Source: Microdochium bolleyi
Lineage: Eukaryota > Ascomycota > Sordariomycetes > Xylariales > Microdochiaceae
Assembly: GCA_001566295.1 (NCBI GenBank)
Contig: KQ964247.1
Span: 1,860,001-1,924,000 of the forward strand
Length of the DNA stretch: 64,000 bases
Direction of reading: 5' to 3'
Shown: in pieces, positions 32,195 to 44,643 of the stretch
Layout of the letters: every line of letters begins with the position of its first letter
Numbering within the stretch: the stretch's first letter is position 1
The notes under the pieces: generated by a model
Databases searched by the model: none
What the model was told of the DNA's origin: nothing
What the model saw: the letters and a program-made list of their open reading frames with translations, nothing else
Position numbers and translations under genes: made by a program

Positions 32195-35163
32195 TGCTCC
32201 TTTGCTAGCTATTATTTGTTCTTTTTTCTTCTTCTCTTTAAGTCCGTTGGTGGCGTACCTTAAATGGTGTTGCTGAATGAGTGCTGACAGCGACCACCTT
32301 GCTGTGCACGAGGTGGCCTCTACTGAATGACTACTGGTAAGGCTCGGGACTTAAGTCTCTTGTGCTGTTGCCTTTCTCCTCAACTGCTTCGGGTCTCGAT
32401 CGAGGCCTGGACGAGCTCTTAGCTGTGCTTGTCTCACGTCAAGGTGTTAAGCTGGAGCCTGCTTGTCCCAGGCCAGGTCAAAGGTGCGGAACTGGTGCCG
32501 GTCGAGGCTACCCTACAATTAGAGAATCCACGGAACCTAGCGCCTCGAGGCGGACCATGTGCTTGACCTCGGGAGGTCTCCACGTCGCCAATGACACCCA
32601 GCGATCTGCAGATCCACGAAACAAACATCCCGATGTGAGACAAACAAGACACTGGAATGTCCTCGTCTCTTGGCTCATTTTGCGGCTTGTATGAAAACCC
32701 CCCGAGCATTTCTCGGAAGATAAAATCACCATCACCATGACACTAAAAAAATCCCCAAAAAAATCCCGGCCCTGGTACGAGACAGGTGATCACTGACAAC
32801 TCTCGCTCGGACGAATATTGTGGCTCGTGCTGCGAGGTAGGGGAGCAGCGGCCCATGAAATAGTCTTTCATAAGGGGCTCTCTCAGGGTCCAGCATGGCG
32901 GTGAGCCGCAGATGTCGTCCCGCCCGAGGCTGGGGAGCTGAAGGCTCATTCCATCATAGCGTTCAACTGAGCGTTCTTGGCAGGGTAGCCCTGAGATCCC
33001 TGGAAATCAGGGCATCGAGATACACCTGCCTGCGATAGTGACACGGAGGAAGACGCCCAGGAGGCTTGAAAGGCAATGAGTGGGCTGTCGAGCCAGAGCA
33101 CCCCCTTTGCATGCCTCAGAGCACGCTTCCAGGCATTCCGGAGAAGCTAGAACCATGTGCAAGTCTTTGCGACCGTTTGCTTTGCCGATCAGCCGTTGTA
33201 CGGAGTACCGTTGTGCGACAATGGCTTCTGAACGTCCCAGAGACTCGAGACTCCATTGACGCTAGTGACCAGCGCAGCGGTCGAGTTGGCACGCACAAGC
33301 CTGCGTACGACCACACAAGTGCCGCAGCGAGAGCTCGGCTCGCCTGGTCTTGCCTCTCATAAGGTGCGAGGCGAGAGGAGACCTGCATGATAACGCGGCT
33401 GACGTTGAACAAGCGTGTGACGATTTGGGCCACAGATCTCAAGCGCGTGTGTAACCTTCCAGCGTACTTGTATGCGACCGAGTCTGGAAGCCCCACTTCG
33501 GGCCCATGCCACCCAACAAGCAGTCTGAACTTGTCTGATGCACCCTTCAGGACTACTTCCTGGAGCTATTGATGATAGTACAAGACAGTGGCAGCCTTCT
33601 AGCTTGTCCGAAAACCCATGTGGTGACGGCACTTGCCGATGTTTTGCAGCCAGTCCTCTTGGATGTAACCTCGCGACTGAGGCAGCCCTGCCATGGAGAA
33701 TAATTAATCGCATTGGGGAGCAGGACGCGGAAGAAGCATGATGCAGAGCACGCACGTACTGCCACCGCATCCAGAGCTTGAACCTCCAGGTGCAAGTCCT
33801 GGTCGAACGGCAGCCTCGGCCGGTTAAATGGTCGAGTTGTGTCCGGCGCAACACACACTGCATCGCAACCTGGCTGCCCTGCCCATCTCAAGTCCCAGGC
33901 CTCCAACATGACATCCCCATGGATAACATGGCATCCCGGTCGATCTGCGCGCCTGGCAGCCTTCATTTCCCAGCATCACCCCTTGACGCTCGAGCCCGCC
34001 AATTACTCCGTACGACAGAGCGCAGGCCGGTCTCCGGGGTCCTGATTCCGGTCCCGTCGGCCAGGGCTCGAGCACTCGCCGAAGGGGCCACTGGTGTCGC
34101 TGCCCGGCAGACCCTCCATGGACCGCTCGTTGTCTGGTGCTTCGCTGGAGTGTCGTGGCAGGTGCATTGCATGGGGCCAAGTCTCTGAAGTCTCTGGGCA
34201 ACGTCGACGTGCCGCTCGTCAAACACAAGGCCGCAGCCGGCCGGGGGATGGATGGCTGTCCTCGATCGAGTTCGATGCTAGACTCGTCACTCGTGAAACG
34301 GGCCTGGATTGTGACCCGCCCCATGCCCTGTCGTGCCCACTTTGCCATCACCACGCGGCCAGACTCCAGCACCTGCAGTCTCCAAGCCCGCTAGAGCTAG
34401 GCACTTGCATCCTGGAGGCGATAGTTTGTCCACGAGAGCGCGCAGCACGGCATCAGCCCAACTCAGCGCGCTGGCCGTCTGAAGCAACAGAGTTTTCCGA
34501 GACAAGAGAGAATGCCCTATCGGAGCGATTGGCCCTCCCCTGCGCGTGGTTCGAGTCCCTGAACCTGCACCACAGGTTCGTTCCTTCTGCCCGCCTTCCA
34601 TTGCCTCAAACACCCCTGCCCGCCTGCGCTCGAGTCCCGGGAGGCGCCCCAGTCCAGAACGGGACTCCCACTCCCTCCAGACCAACTCAGCCCGCTCTCA
34701 TCCAACAACAACACACCCAAGCCAGCGAGCGACCCCATCCACTTGCACCCGCCCGCCAGCACAGCACAGACCGGCGACCAGTACCAGCACCACCGCCGCC
34801 CGTCTGGTCCTGTCCACTCCAGCGCCGCCTGCCTCTCTCCCTCCGCCTGGTTGTCCTCCTCCACTCATTACTCCGGACCTACACCATCACCACCACCACC
34901 ACCACCACCACCACCAACCCTGAAGTGACCAGCTGCACCACCGCCCTTCTCCCTCCGCCATCCACGGAACGGTCCCCATCCTCGCGCCGTTTCGCCATCC
35001 GGGGCTCCTCGTCTTGTCAGCGTCGCCCACCTCACGACTACCTTCACCATCGCATCTTCCCTGCCGCTCGCCATCTGCTCGCCGCCCGCGTCTCCACCGC
35101 CTTGGTCATTGTTGTCGCTCTTGCCTAGCCGCCTTTGCCGTCGAGGCGATCCCCCACATCATC
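32195..35163. other. 3 kb region upstream of cdc42, including its long leader
   Basis: No gene supported. The 5' part (32195-34400) has short frames on both strands without domains. From about 34,500 to the cdc42 start the plus strand is strongly C-rich with many CTCC and CCACC blocks, and includes a CAC/CAT triplet array at 34882-34917. This is typical of a long, GA-poor fungal leader or promoter. A 344-codon plus-strand frame (34094-35128) is explained by this composition. Confidence 0.5.
34882..34917 (+). repeat. CAC/CAT triplet microsatellite
   Basis: A pure run of CAC with one CAT near the start, about twelve triplets, lies about 250 bases ahead of the cdc42 start codon, in its likely leader or promoter. 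Confidence 0.9.
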
Positions 35164-36277
35164 ATGGTCGTCGCAACAATCAAGTAAGTCTCGGGACCAT
35201 AAGCACTCGGCCGTAGTCTCCAGACTACGCACACCTGCCACAGCCACATCATCACCTTCACCAGGCGATGCGGTCAACTGCATGGTCACATGTCGCTCCT
35301 TGAAGTGGTCGCCCTTCGCAGCGCTTCGTCCCCGCGAGATGCACAGCTCCAGCAATCTGTGTATCTGGCTGGCTGCGGCATTCTTGTCGGCACGGCCTGG
35401 GTGGCCATCGTTCCCATCACCATCAAGACAAATCATATCCTTGTGGACAAGGCGCTAATCATGCTCCCCCTTCTCCCAGGTGCGTCGTTGTTGGCGATGG
35501 TGCTGTCGGCAAGACATGCTTGCTCATCAGCTACACGACCAACAAGTTTCCCTCCGAATATGTCCCGACCGTCTTCGACAACTATGCCGTCACCGTCATG
35601 TGAGTTACACCAAGGGACTCGCGAGCACTGCTGTCCAGTTTGCGCCGCGGATGGCCAATCACTTCGGACATGTCTGCATGGTCGTGCCAAGACTAGTTTG
35701 GTCGACAGGGTTGGACAACACTGGGTGCATAAGAGTCGGTAAGCTGACTGGTATATTCTTCGCGCAGGATCGGTGACGAACCATACACTCTCGGACTCTT
35801 CGATACTGCCGGACAGGAAGATTACGACCGTCTCCGACCCCTCTCATACCCGCAAACCGACGTTTTCCTCGTTTGCTTTAGCGTCACATCCCCGGCCTCA
35901 TTCGAGAACGTCCGCGAGAAGTGGTTCCCCGAGGTGCACCACCACTGCCCTGGCGTGCCCTGCCTTATTGTCGGCACCCAGACAGATCTGAGAGACGACT
36001 CCAGTGTGCGGGAGAAGCTGGCAAAGCAGAAGATGCAGCCCGTGCGGAAAGAAGACGGCGAGCGGATGGCTAAGGAGCTTGGCGCTGTCAAGTATGTGGA
36101 GTGCAGTGCGCTGACGCAGTACAAGCTGAAGGACGTCTTTGACGAGGTTAGTCGAGATCACGATTCTATGATGTATTCGAGATGATCACCCGGAACTAAC
36201 CATTGACACAGGCCATCGTCGCTGCGCTTGAGCCGCCTGCCCCCAAGAAGAAGAGTCACAAGTGCTTGATATTGTAG
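35164..36277 (+). CDS. cdc42: Cdc42 Rho-family GTPase
   Basis: Master regulator of cell polarity and hyphal growth at the plasma membrane. Four exons: 35164-35183, 35480-35599, 35768-36146 and 36212-36277, all phases consistent, 194 residues. P-loop GDGAVGKT, switch I TVFDNYAVTV, switch II DTAGQEDYD, base-recognition TQTD (the Rho form of NKxD) and SAL motifs are intact. The C-terminus has a polybasic KKK and a CLIL CaaX box, predicting geranylgeranylation. The residues separating Cdc42 from Rac (for example SVTSPASFENVREKW and the VRKEDGERMAKELG insert helix) favour Cdc42. Intron 1 is 296 bases, long for this window; introns 2 and 3 are 168 and 65 bases. Confidence 0.97.
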
Positions 36278-38048
36278 GGCTTCGGAGTACGCAGGTTTCT
36301 CAACACTTTCTTCTTGACCGAGCACGCAATTGTCCACCGCCAGCATAGTCCTGGCTGTGTGACACGGGGGCAAGATCTTGAACAGCGTCACCCCCGTGCG
36401 ATTTCGGCAGCATTTTCTTATCAGCGATCTCGTAGACATTTTCCCGGGAGCCTGCCGCGCTTCAATACCTTTTGCTGAAGACATGATTCATCCTCATTGT
36501 GGCTCAACAGTACACCAGATGACGTGCAATGATCTTTCGAGACGTGCTCTCTTCAAACACGCGGTCGCTTCGTCGTAACCCGCACTGGCGCTCTAGACAC
36601 CGGGACAGGGTCTGTCTCAGCTCTCGGCGAAGCCACGACTCTCCTAGCCCAGAGTACTTCTGCCACGAACAATGCCCACCACAACACGCAGGTCCATCGT
36701 GCCCCTGTACCTGGGCTCTGTCACGTCATAGATGCTCGCACATTGTTTGGCACAGAGAGATTCTCTAGGCTGCTAGTTAGATTTATATACCCTTTTCCTT
36801 CCTGATGTACCGACACTTCTGGTCATCCCATGGATTCGCTTCCTAGTGATCAACACAGCTCCGAGAGTCTCGGCTCGTGCAGGAGTACTTCTCCTGGCCG
36901 ACCACGAGGGTCCCGGCAGCTGACGTCAGGTACCCGACCAAGAATGATCCGCCCACCCCGGCCACAGCTGGCGGCCCAAGATTAGACAGGGTTTGCGGGT
37001 CACGTATCATACACGTTGGACGATAATCGACCATTAGTCCATTGTGAAATGATGGCGGATGGAAGTTGGCCTTATTTTCAGCGTGCCAGCACCAAGGCAG
37101 GCGCTTGATCTGCACCTCGGCGTGAAATGCTCCTGTCTTGACCGGCCTGGAGGAATAATACATCGCCAGTAGTGACAACTGAGTCAGGGCAAGGCTGCTC
37201 CTAATGTCCACAACTCTTCCTCAATCTTGAGACATATGTTATAGTAGGTAGTCCAATCATCAGTATGTCTTGTGTGTCTTATCAGTGTCCAATCCTGCAC
37301 GCAGGTGAAGGGGACCTGGAGATAGCCTGGAGAGAGCCTGGCTGACTGGTCGCAAGGCCTGGCCCAATCATGTCGGCTCCGAGACCGGGGGCGTGCGGTC
37401 TGTGGATAGCGGGATTGCATCTTGCGCGTGCACATCTCTTCAGGGTCAGATTATGCTCACCTCGGCAATTAGGTATTACGAACGGGCACCGCGAAAAGTT
37501 GTTCTGGAAGGACGGGAGCTCTGACCTATCACGTAGAACTTCAGAGATTGGGGTTGTGCACATGCACTCTCAGTGTTTCTGTTCTCTGTCTCTCCTCCTG
37601 GTGGTGCCTATTGTACTCTTCCCCGCACACGTTTGCCGGCCAAAGTGGGTGCCCGCCGACTGTACTTTCCCAAGTCGGCAATTTGGCTAGGACTGACTGC
37701 CAGCCCGGCGAGCTAAACCTCCACTTTCGGGCGGGCTGCTGAGGACGGCACATGACGTTCTGGGGGCGGGGGAAAGATCTCTCGTGCTTCTTTCTATATC
37801 TCTTGTGTCCTGCGATTAAAAGTTCCTCCTTCGACTTCGATTTCCTCCTCACTCTTTGCTTCCAATTGTGCCGGAAAAGGAACGATTCCTCTTTCCCCTC
37901 CCGCACAACAACAACCCCCACCTAGCGAGGAACGGCCTCTCCCAGCCTACGCCTCCCCAAGGACAACACCTGCTGTCGAACAGACGGATCTTTGTGTCGT
38001 CTTGAAGGATACAGCTCGTCTGGTTGTGGCTAGTAGAATACAGCAACC
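36278..38048. other. Intergenic, no gene seen
   Basis: 1.8 kb between cdc42 and the ureohydrolase gene. The last 300 bases (from about 37,750) are pyrimidine-rich and are probably the leader of the downstream gene. Frames elsewhere show no domain. Confidence 0.5.
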
Positions 38049-39475
38049 ATGAAAACCAACCACCTGCTCTGGCTCGCGCTGAGCTATGGCGCAGCCGTCT
38101 TGCAGGCCTGCGGCGGCGGTGCAGGCGGGCACGACCACCACGGCCGCCCCGTGAGGAAGTGGACGCAGGAGGAGATCAACGAGCTCGAGCACAAGTGGGG
38201 AACTGATGTAAGTGACGAACAGCACTTATCCGACTGTCATGACATTCCTTGGACGGCAGAGATGGAGAGACTGACTGAACGCCATTGACTACTTAGTGGT
38301 CCTTCTCCGGCATCTCGACATTTGCCCACCTCAAGCATGTCAAGTGCCTCACTACGCCAAACGAGCAGTTCGACATCGCCATTATCGGAGCCCCGTTTGA
38401 CACGGCGGTGAGCTATCGCCCGGGTAAGTCATTATTCCATATTGCTCATGGCACTGTTTGGGATATCCTGGCCACGGACACGGCCATTTCCCAAGGAACA
38501 TATGCTAACATCGCGATAGGAGCTCGCTTTGGACCACGAGCCATTCGCGCCGCTTCCGCACGGCAGCTCCCGTACCGTGGCTTCAACGCGAGGGCTAATA
38601 TCAACCCGTTCCTCAACTGGGCCAAGATAATCGACTGCGGCGACATCCCCGTCTCGCCGATGGATAATGAGGTCGCACTGAAGCAGATGACTATCGCCTT
38701 TGAGGAGCTCGGCACGCGCAACGTCATGTCGACGTCGGTCCTCGACAAGCCGAAGCTCATCACGCTCGGAGGCGACCACAGCCTTGCGTTCCCCGCCCTG
38801 CGCGCGCTCAACAAGATCCACGGCGGGCCCGTCCGCGTGCTGCACTTTGACGCTCACCTGGATACGTGGCACCCGGCCAAGTACCCGAACGCGTGGGCGA
38901 GCGAGCAGGCCAGCTTCAACCACGGCAGCGTGTTCTGGCTGGCCGGACAGGAAGGCTTGATCGTGGCCAATGGGACCAAGGGCGGCAAGCCCAGCGTGCA
39001 TGCCGGGCTCAGGACGCGCCTGTCGGGCACAGACTTCGGCGACTACGACGACGACGACGCCCAGGGATGGGTGCGCATCAGCGCCGACGACATGGACGAC
39101 AAGGGCACGGCCGGCGTCATCGCGGGCATCATGGACACGCTGGGCACCGAGGACCCCGTGTACCTCTCGCTCGACATCGACGTGCTCGACCCGGCGTTCG
39201 CCCCCGGCACAGGCACCCCCGAGCCCGGCGGCTGGACCACGCGCGAGCTGATCCGCGTGCTGCGCGGCATCGAGGGCCTGAACCTGGTCGGTGCCGACAT
39301 CGTCGAGGTCGCGCCCGCGTATCAGAACGCTGGCGAGGAGACGGCGCTCGCGGCGGCGCAGGTCGTGTACGAGCTGCTCAGCAGCATGGTCAAGAGGGGC
39401 ATCGCGGATCACCACAAGGCGAGGGTAGTTCCGGAAGAGGACAAGGAGGGAGCGGATGTCAAGGATGAGCTGTGA
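38049..39475 (+). CDS. Secreted agmatinase-like ureohydrolase (arginase superfamily)
   Basis: Mn-dependent hydrolase that would release urea from a guanidino compound (agmatine or guanidinobutyrate type); the substrate is inferred. Three exons: 38049-38207, 38297-38423 and 38520-39475, giving 413 residues. The N-terminus is a signal peptide (MKTNHLLWLALSYGAAVLQACG) followed by a His-rich GGHDHHGR. All metal-ligand motifs are present: GGDHS, HFDAHLDTW and SLDIDVLDP. The fold start IIGAPFDTAVSYRPGARFGPRAIR is rebuilt across intron 2. An Asp-rich DYDDDDAQGW loop lies between motifs two and three. Secreted or vacuolar members with this signal peptide are common in filamentous fungi and separate from cytosolic arginase. 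The C-terminus is charged and variable. Confidence 0.92.
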
Positions 39476-40214
39476 AACTTGGGTCTGCTGAAGCAGGATG
39501 GAGGATGGGACCTCGGATGAGCTCAGTCTCTTGTGGTCAGTGGATGTGCTACATGTTTGGCAGAGTTTGCAGCGGTTATTTTGCATTGCATCGAACGGCG
39601 CAGTGGTGCATTGTCTTGTAAAAGAATAGGGTCATGTGAAGTTGTGAATCGTGGTTTCTTTGCGGCTTGCAATGACGATAGTTTCCATTTTCATATGCTG
39701 GGAGATCCAACCAATCAGATGCAGCCATGCGCTGATAAGACGTCCAGATTAGGTCCTCACAAGGTGACTCCCGAGGCAGGATAAGTCCGAACGTCGGTGT
39801 TGTTGAAACATGAGGTGACGAAGCGGTGTTGGTGTCTGTCTCGCCTTGTGACTGGCGACCGGTGGCTTGGAATGAAAACGTTGTCCGAGATTAGAGGATG
39901 TACACGAAAGGCCGATTCGAGACACGGAGGTTGTCTCCCTGGCCGCCGCAATCGCAGCGTTCGAAACCACCAATGAGTCAGCTCTGTGACACAGGGCAAT
40001 CGATGCAGGGTCTCGCAGAGCGAGCGTTGCCCCTCGTGCGCGCCGCCCAGGAACAACTATCTCGACCCCACCACTCGGCGCCCGCCGCCCAAAAAGACAC
40101 CACAACCCCACCAGCGATAAATAACGGCAGGCTGGAGCTGCTCTCACATACTAGCCATTGAGCAAGATCGTAGCCGAACCCGAGAAGACGTACGAGGACA
40201 CAACAACACGCACA
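39476..40214. promoter_or_regulatory. Intergenic: ureohydrolase 3' end and AsnRS promoter/leader
   Basis: 739 bases. The open frame of the synthetase extends upstream of its first ATG to a TTG at 40158, but no earlier ATG is in frame. No TATA box recognised. Confidence 0.45.
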
Positions 40215-42060
40215 ATGGCGGCCGTTCAGGAACTGGCCGAGCGGCTCAAGAGCGACGAGATTGTCTACATCGATACCGATGCGGGCAAGGACGACACTAC
40301 CGCGGACGGCACCGAGTTCAAGCCCTACCAGTCCCTCGCCTACGCCTACATCCAGAGCCATGGCAAGGCCACGCCCACCTACAAAACTCGGTCGTCAGTC
40401 AAAGGCCCTGTCGCCGAGGGCGAGGATCCCTCCGTCCGGCTGCTGTGGAAGGAGCCTGCCAAGAGCGCCGTCAAGAAGGCCGACAGCGCACTGGCCGCAC
40501 ACAAGAAGAAGCTGGCCAAGCAGGAGCAGGCGCAGGCCGCCGAGGAGGAGCAGAAGAAGCAGCGCCTGCAGAACCTTGAGGAGGCCAAGAAGATCGTCCT
40601 CAAGCAGGACGCCTCCCTGCCCGAGGCCGTCAAGATCAAGATCGGCCGCAAGGACGCCGAGCTGCTGGGCGAGGGTGACAAGAAGGGCACCCGCGTCAAG
40701 GTCTCGGGCCGTATCCACAGGCTGCGCCAGCAGAAGCAGGCCACCTTCATCACACTCGCCGACGGCTACGGCTACCTCCAGTGCGTCCTGCAGGCCGGCG
40801 ACTTAACCAAGAACTACGACGCCATGCTCTTTGCCCAGGGCACGTCGCTGACCATGTACGGTGAGCTTCGCAAGGTCCTCGAGGGTCAGAGCGCCCCCGA
40901 CGGCCGCGAGCTTCACGTAGACTACTACCAGGTCCTCGGCACCTCGCCTAGCGACGAGGATGCCATCACCAACAAGGTCTCAGCTCAGCAGAACCAGTGG
41001 GACACCCAGATGCTGGACAACAGGCACCTCGTGCTCCGCGGCGAGAACGCCTCGTCCCTAATGAAGATCCGTGCCGCCACAGAACGTGCCTTCCAGAAGG
41101 CCTACGACGACATGCAGATCACCAAGGTCTCCCCTCCGGCGCTTGTGCAGACCCAGGTCGAGGGCGGTGCCACTCTCTTCAGCGCGCCGTACTACGACGA
41201 GGCGGCGTACCTCACACAGTCCTCTCAGCTCTACCTCGAGACAGTGCTGCCCAGTCTTGGTGACGTCTACTGCATTGAGAAGTCCTTCCGTGCCGAGAAG
41301 AGTCTGACTCGTCGCCACTTGTCCGAGTACACCCACGTCGAGGCCGAGCTGGACTTCATCGACTTCAACGACCTGCTTGTGCACCTCGAGGAGATCATTT
41401 GCCGCGTTATCGACGACGTCCTCGCCAACCCGACCATTGCCGGCTACATCAAGGAGCTCAACCCCAACTTCGTCAAGCCTTCGCGACCCTTCATGCGCAT
41501 GAAGTACTCCGAGGCCATCGACTGGCTCAACGCACAGGACCCGCCCATCCCCAACGAGGACGGCAACCCGCACGTGTTCGGCGACGACATCGCCGAGGCC
41601 GCCGAGCGCCGGATGACCGACATCATCAACCGGCCCATCTTCCTGACCCACTTCCCCGTGGAGATCAAGGCGTTCTACATGAAGAAGGACCCCCAGGATC
41701 TGCGTGTCACCGAGAGTGTGGACTGCCTGATGCCCGGCGTCGGCGAAATTGTCGGCGGAAGCATGAGAATGGAGGGCTACGACGAGCTGCTCGAGGCGTA
41801 CAAGAAGCAGGGCATCGACTCCAAGGACTACTACTGGTATACTGACCAGCGCAAGTAAGTTACATAACCGGAGCCTGAGAAGAAGAAAAAGAGAAAACCC
41901 GTGGAAACAAAGACTGACTTGTATGACCTCCAGGTACGGAACCTCCCCCCACGGCGGCTACGGCCTTGGACTCGAGCGCTTCCTGGCTTGGATCGCCAAC
42001 CAGCACACCGTCCGGACAACTTGCTTGTATCCCCGCTTCATGGGTCGCTGCAAGCCTTGA
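40215..42060 (+). CDS. Cytosolic asparaginyl-tRNA synthetase
   Basis: Class IIb synthetase that charges tRNA-Asn. Two exons: 40215-41854 and 41934-42060, joined at phase 2, 588 residues. Order: a eukaryote-specific N-terminal region with a Lys/Ala/Glu-rich coiled segment (about residues 100-145), an OB-fold anticodon domain (VKVSGRIHRLRQQKQATFITLADGYG), then the catalytic core. Motif 2 is FRAEKSLTRRHLSEYTHVEAELDF; AsnRS-type MPGVGEIVGGSMRM distinguishes it from AspRS; motif 3 is GGYGLGLERFLAW, created by the last exon. The last residues CLYPRFMGRCKP are typical of cytosolic AsnRS. I chose ATG 40215; the upstream frame has no ATG. There is no mitochondrial presequence. Confidence 0.95.
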
Positions 42061-42084
42061 GTGTAGCAGCAGATGATGAGAACG

Positions 42085-42090
42085 AATAAA
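42085..42090 (+). terminator. AATAAA, possible poly(A) signal of the AsnRS gene
   Basis: Hexamer 24 bases after the stop codon, very close but within the range seen in compact fungal genes. Confidence 0.4.
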
Positions 42091-44643
42091 GTCATGCAAG
42101 AGCGTCTATGTGGGACATTGCCATTGTGACATGTGAGGGGGGAATGTGGTCAAAGGCACTGAACAACGCTGATCCCTGTGATGTGGGGTGACGACGAACG
42201 GTGGGCAAATGGGCTGGACACGTCAAGTGTACATGTTGAACGTCGGCTTCTGCCCAGTGTGAAGAGTCGCAAGCCGACCTGGTGCCATGCTTTTCAGCAG
42301 GGTATCGCATACCAAAATGAGATGACCCCGGACAAGTAGGTTTGCAACAGTGCTCGCAGTGGCAATCCTCTCAAATGGTTACGGTCTTTGGACAAGGAAG
42401 GAGGGAGCACGTGACAAGTAGCGATTCGGAGAAACCACAATCTGAATCATCGTTGAATGCTCATCTTGAACGTTGACCGAACCCTCTGTCATGTGTCACG
42501 CTCAACGGAAAACAGGTCTTGCGCGTGTGTTCCTGACGAGTCCCCACATGTAGTGTTGCAGACAGATCTGGGAGCGTCTCGAGGCAACGACATGTGCATG
42601 AGATAGAGTATTATGCACCCAGAGTGTTGTTTCTGATTCCTGGAGTAGGCTATCGTGGTACAGGACCTACATGCATGCGAGGCTCACAGTGCGCCGGCTG
42701 TCTTGCCGTGTGTGTCGCGGCGAAATAAGTGAAACAGGGTCCCATCCTCAGATGCAGGCTGTCCGGCAAGGGGGGCTCGATCTCGACCGCGTCTGTCCCA
42801 CCAACCTGGAGATGCGTGTGGTGTATTGGGGGGTCATGCGTGCTCTGGACTGCTCTATATATATCTCTCTTATTCACTGATGTCTGGGCAACGGGCGATC
42901 AATGCCGACTGGGAGTCGAATTGACCCGTCTGCTTGGTTGGTGCTTGTGCTTTTGTCGACGACTTGCGTACGGCAGGTGAACGGTAACCATCGAGGCGAT
43001 TCTCCCTGTCTCTCTCCACATGGGTTTTAACGCATGCAACAGTCCCTCACGGGCCCTGCAGGACCAAATGTCACTTGTGGATCGTGAATGGCTCGAATGG
43101 TACTCCGTACATGCGCAGAGGACCCCCTCTGTGTTCGCAGGTACACGTGGAAGCTCGTTACAGCGGCGGCTCCTTGTAACGTTGACAGGCTTGGCATATG
43201 TCCCCCAGTCCTGAAGCGTACGTGTCACCAACGGCTGATAAATTGACGAGGGGAAAGTAGAAAAAAAAAAAAAGAGGTCCGCATTCAGCATCGCTTCTGG
43301 GGAGGGGGGCCAGTCGGGCCACGTCAAAGGATATCATCCACGCCGCTGGATGTGAGGTAGCGGTCAGCATTGCCATTCCATCTATCCCATGCTTTATTGG
43401 GTGGAGAAGCGACAGGCTCGACAGGTTATGTGGTGCCATTGTGGTTGCGCTGCCGCACAATCTATTGTCTGGACTGGACAACTATTAATTATTCACTGCG
43501 TGATTGGAGGTGCCCTATTGTAATTAGCTCGACCGTTGCTGGGACTGGGGATCCGGGGTCCAGCACCGGTTCTTCATGCGGCTGTGGTCCTCGGCATCCT
43601 GCAGTCGGAGCATCGTATCGCCTTGTAATGAGCTGGCTGTCGATGCTGCTTGGCAGGAATAGGGGTTCGCACCCGCTCCGGAGGACAATTTGGGGTGGGT
43701 GCCGACTCTCGAGCAGCACCCCTGCCCGCCTGCCCAGGTGGGCTCAGCTCATTAAACTTAGCGCAGTCTAGGCCGTGTGGGAGACTGGGCTCTCGCCCAG
43801 CTTGCGCCGGTGAATTAGTGCCCGCTGCCCCTTGCCTTGCCGCCGCCGTACAGTGCCTGCTCCAGGGCCTCCCTACCGCGACGGGCGATCGTGGCTGCTA
43901 CTACCATCTCTCACCACCGCCTCAGTCAGATTTCCAGCTCCCGTTTGGGCCTGCTGCTCCTATGCCATCTCCCTCCTCTCCTCTTCCTCCACTCGCTCTC
44001 TCTCCTTTTGCGTGCCATCCGTGCTGAGGTCCCTGTCGCTTCTTCGCTAGAGACCCGCCGAGCGCGCTCCCGTCCTTTCTTCACCCTCATTCTTCTTCCT
44101 CGGCCACCGGCTTCCTTCTCTGGTCGTGCCCTCGACACCGAGTCCTTCACTTCGCCCCTTTGCTCCTCATTCGTCCCGAGAGCCTCAGGCCTGGCCTCGC
44201 CGTTCGTGCATGCCCGTGCCCTCGTGCTCCTCACAGCCTTCGCACTTTCAACCCAGTAGCCTTCTTTAATCACTCTTGCTACCGTATCTCTTCGTCCTCG
44301 ATCAGACGCAGCATCGACTTGTCCCCGAGACGCGATCGATTCACCGAGCCTCCCCTGAGAACCGAACGCCGTCCGGATCCATTTCTTCGATTCGACAGTG
44401 CTGTCTTGCTAGCTCGAGAGTGCTTCAGGACACACCTTCTAAAGTTGGACATAGAATTCATCATCTGCTGCCTTGGCACATTGGTCTGCTGAGAGCATAT
44501 ACGATTCTACACGCGTGCTAGAAACTCGCAACCCACCACTCTTGCCGTTTCGTGCCTAACCAACAGGCGCGAAACCCATCTTCAAAACGGCGGTCCTATC
44601 TCACCTTTCGAGGGACTCCCTTGTCCCTCCTCATCTTCTCGGG
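42091..44643. other. Intergenic and long leader region upstream of the Nrd1-like gene
   Basis: 2.55 kb without a supported gene. Up to about 43,750 the sequence is mixed, with a poly-A tract at 43260-43273. From about 43,800 to the ATG at 44644 it becomes strongly pyrimidine-rich on the plus strand (ctcct and cttct runs) and contains several short ATG-started frames, so it looks like a long transcribed leader. Open frames up to 142 codons have no domain. Confidence 0.5.

Noticed and set aside
34480..34575. GGTTCGAGTCC, resembling a tRNA T-loop
   Set aside because: T-stem has a mismatch and no matching 5' acceptor strand or anticodon arm is found upstream at the right distance.
34094..35128. 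344-codon plus-strand frame before cdc42
   Set aside because: Pro/Ser/Arg/Thr-rich translation of C-rich leader DNA, passing through a CAC array; no domain.
38432..39586. 384-codon minus-strand frame opposite the ureohydrolase
   Set aside because: Overlaps intact arginase-fold motifs on the plus strand; the antisense translation is His/Arg/Val-rich without a domain.
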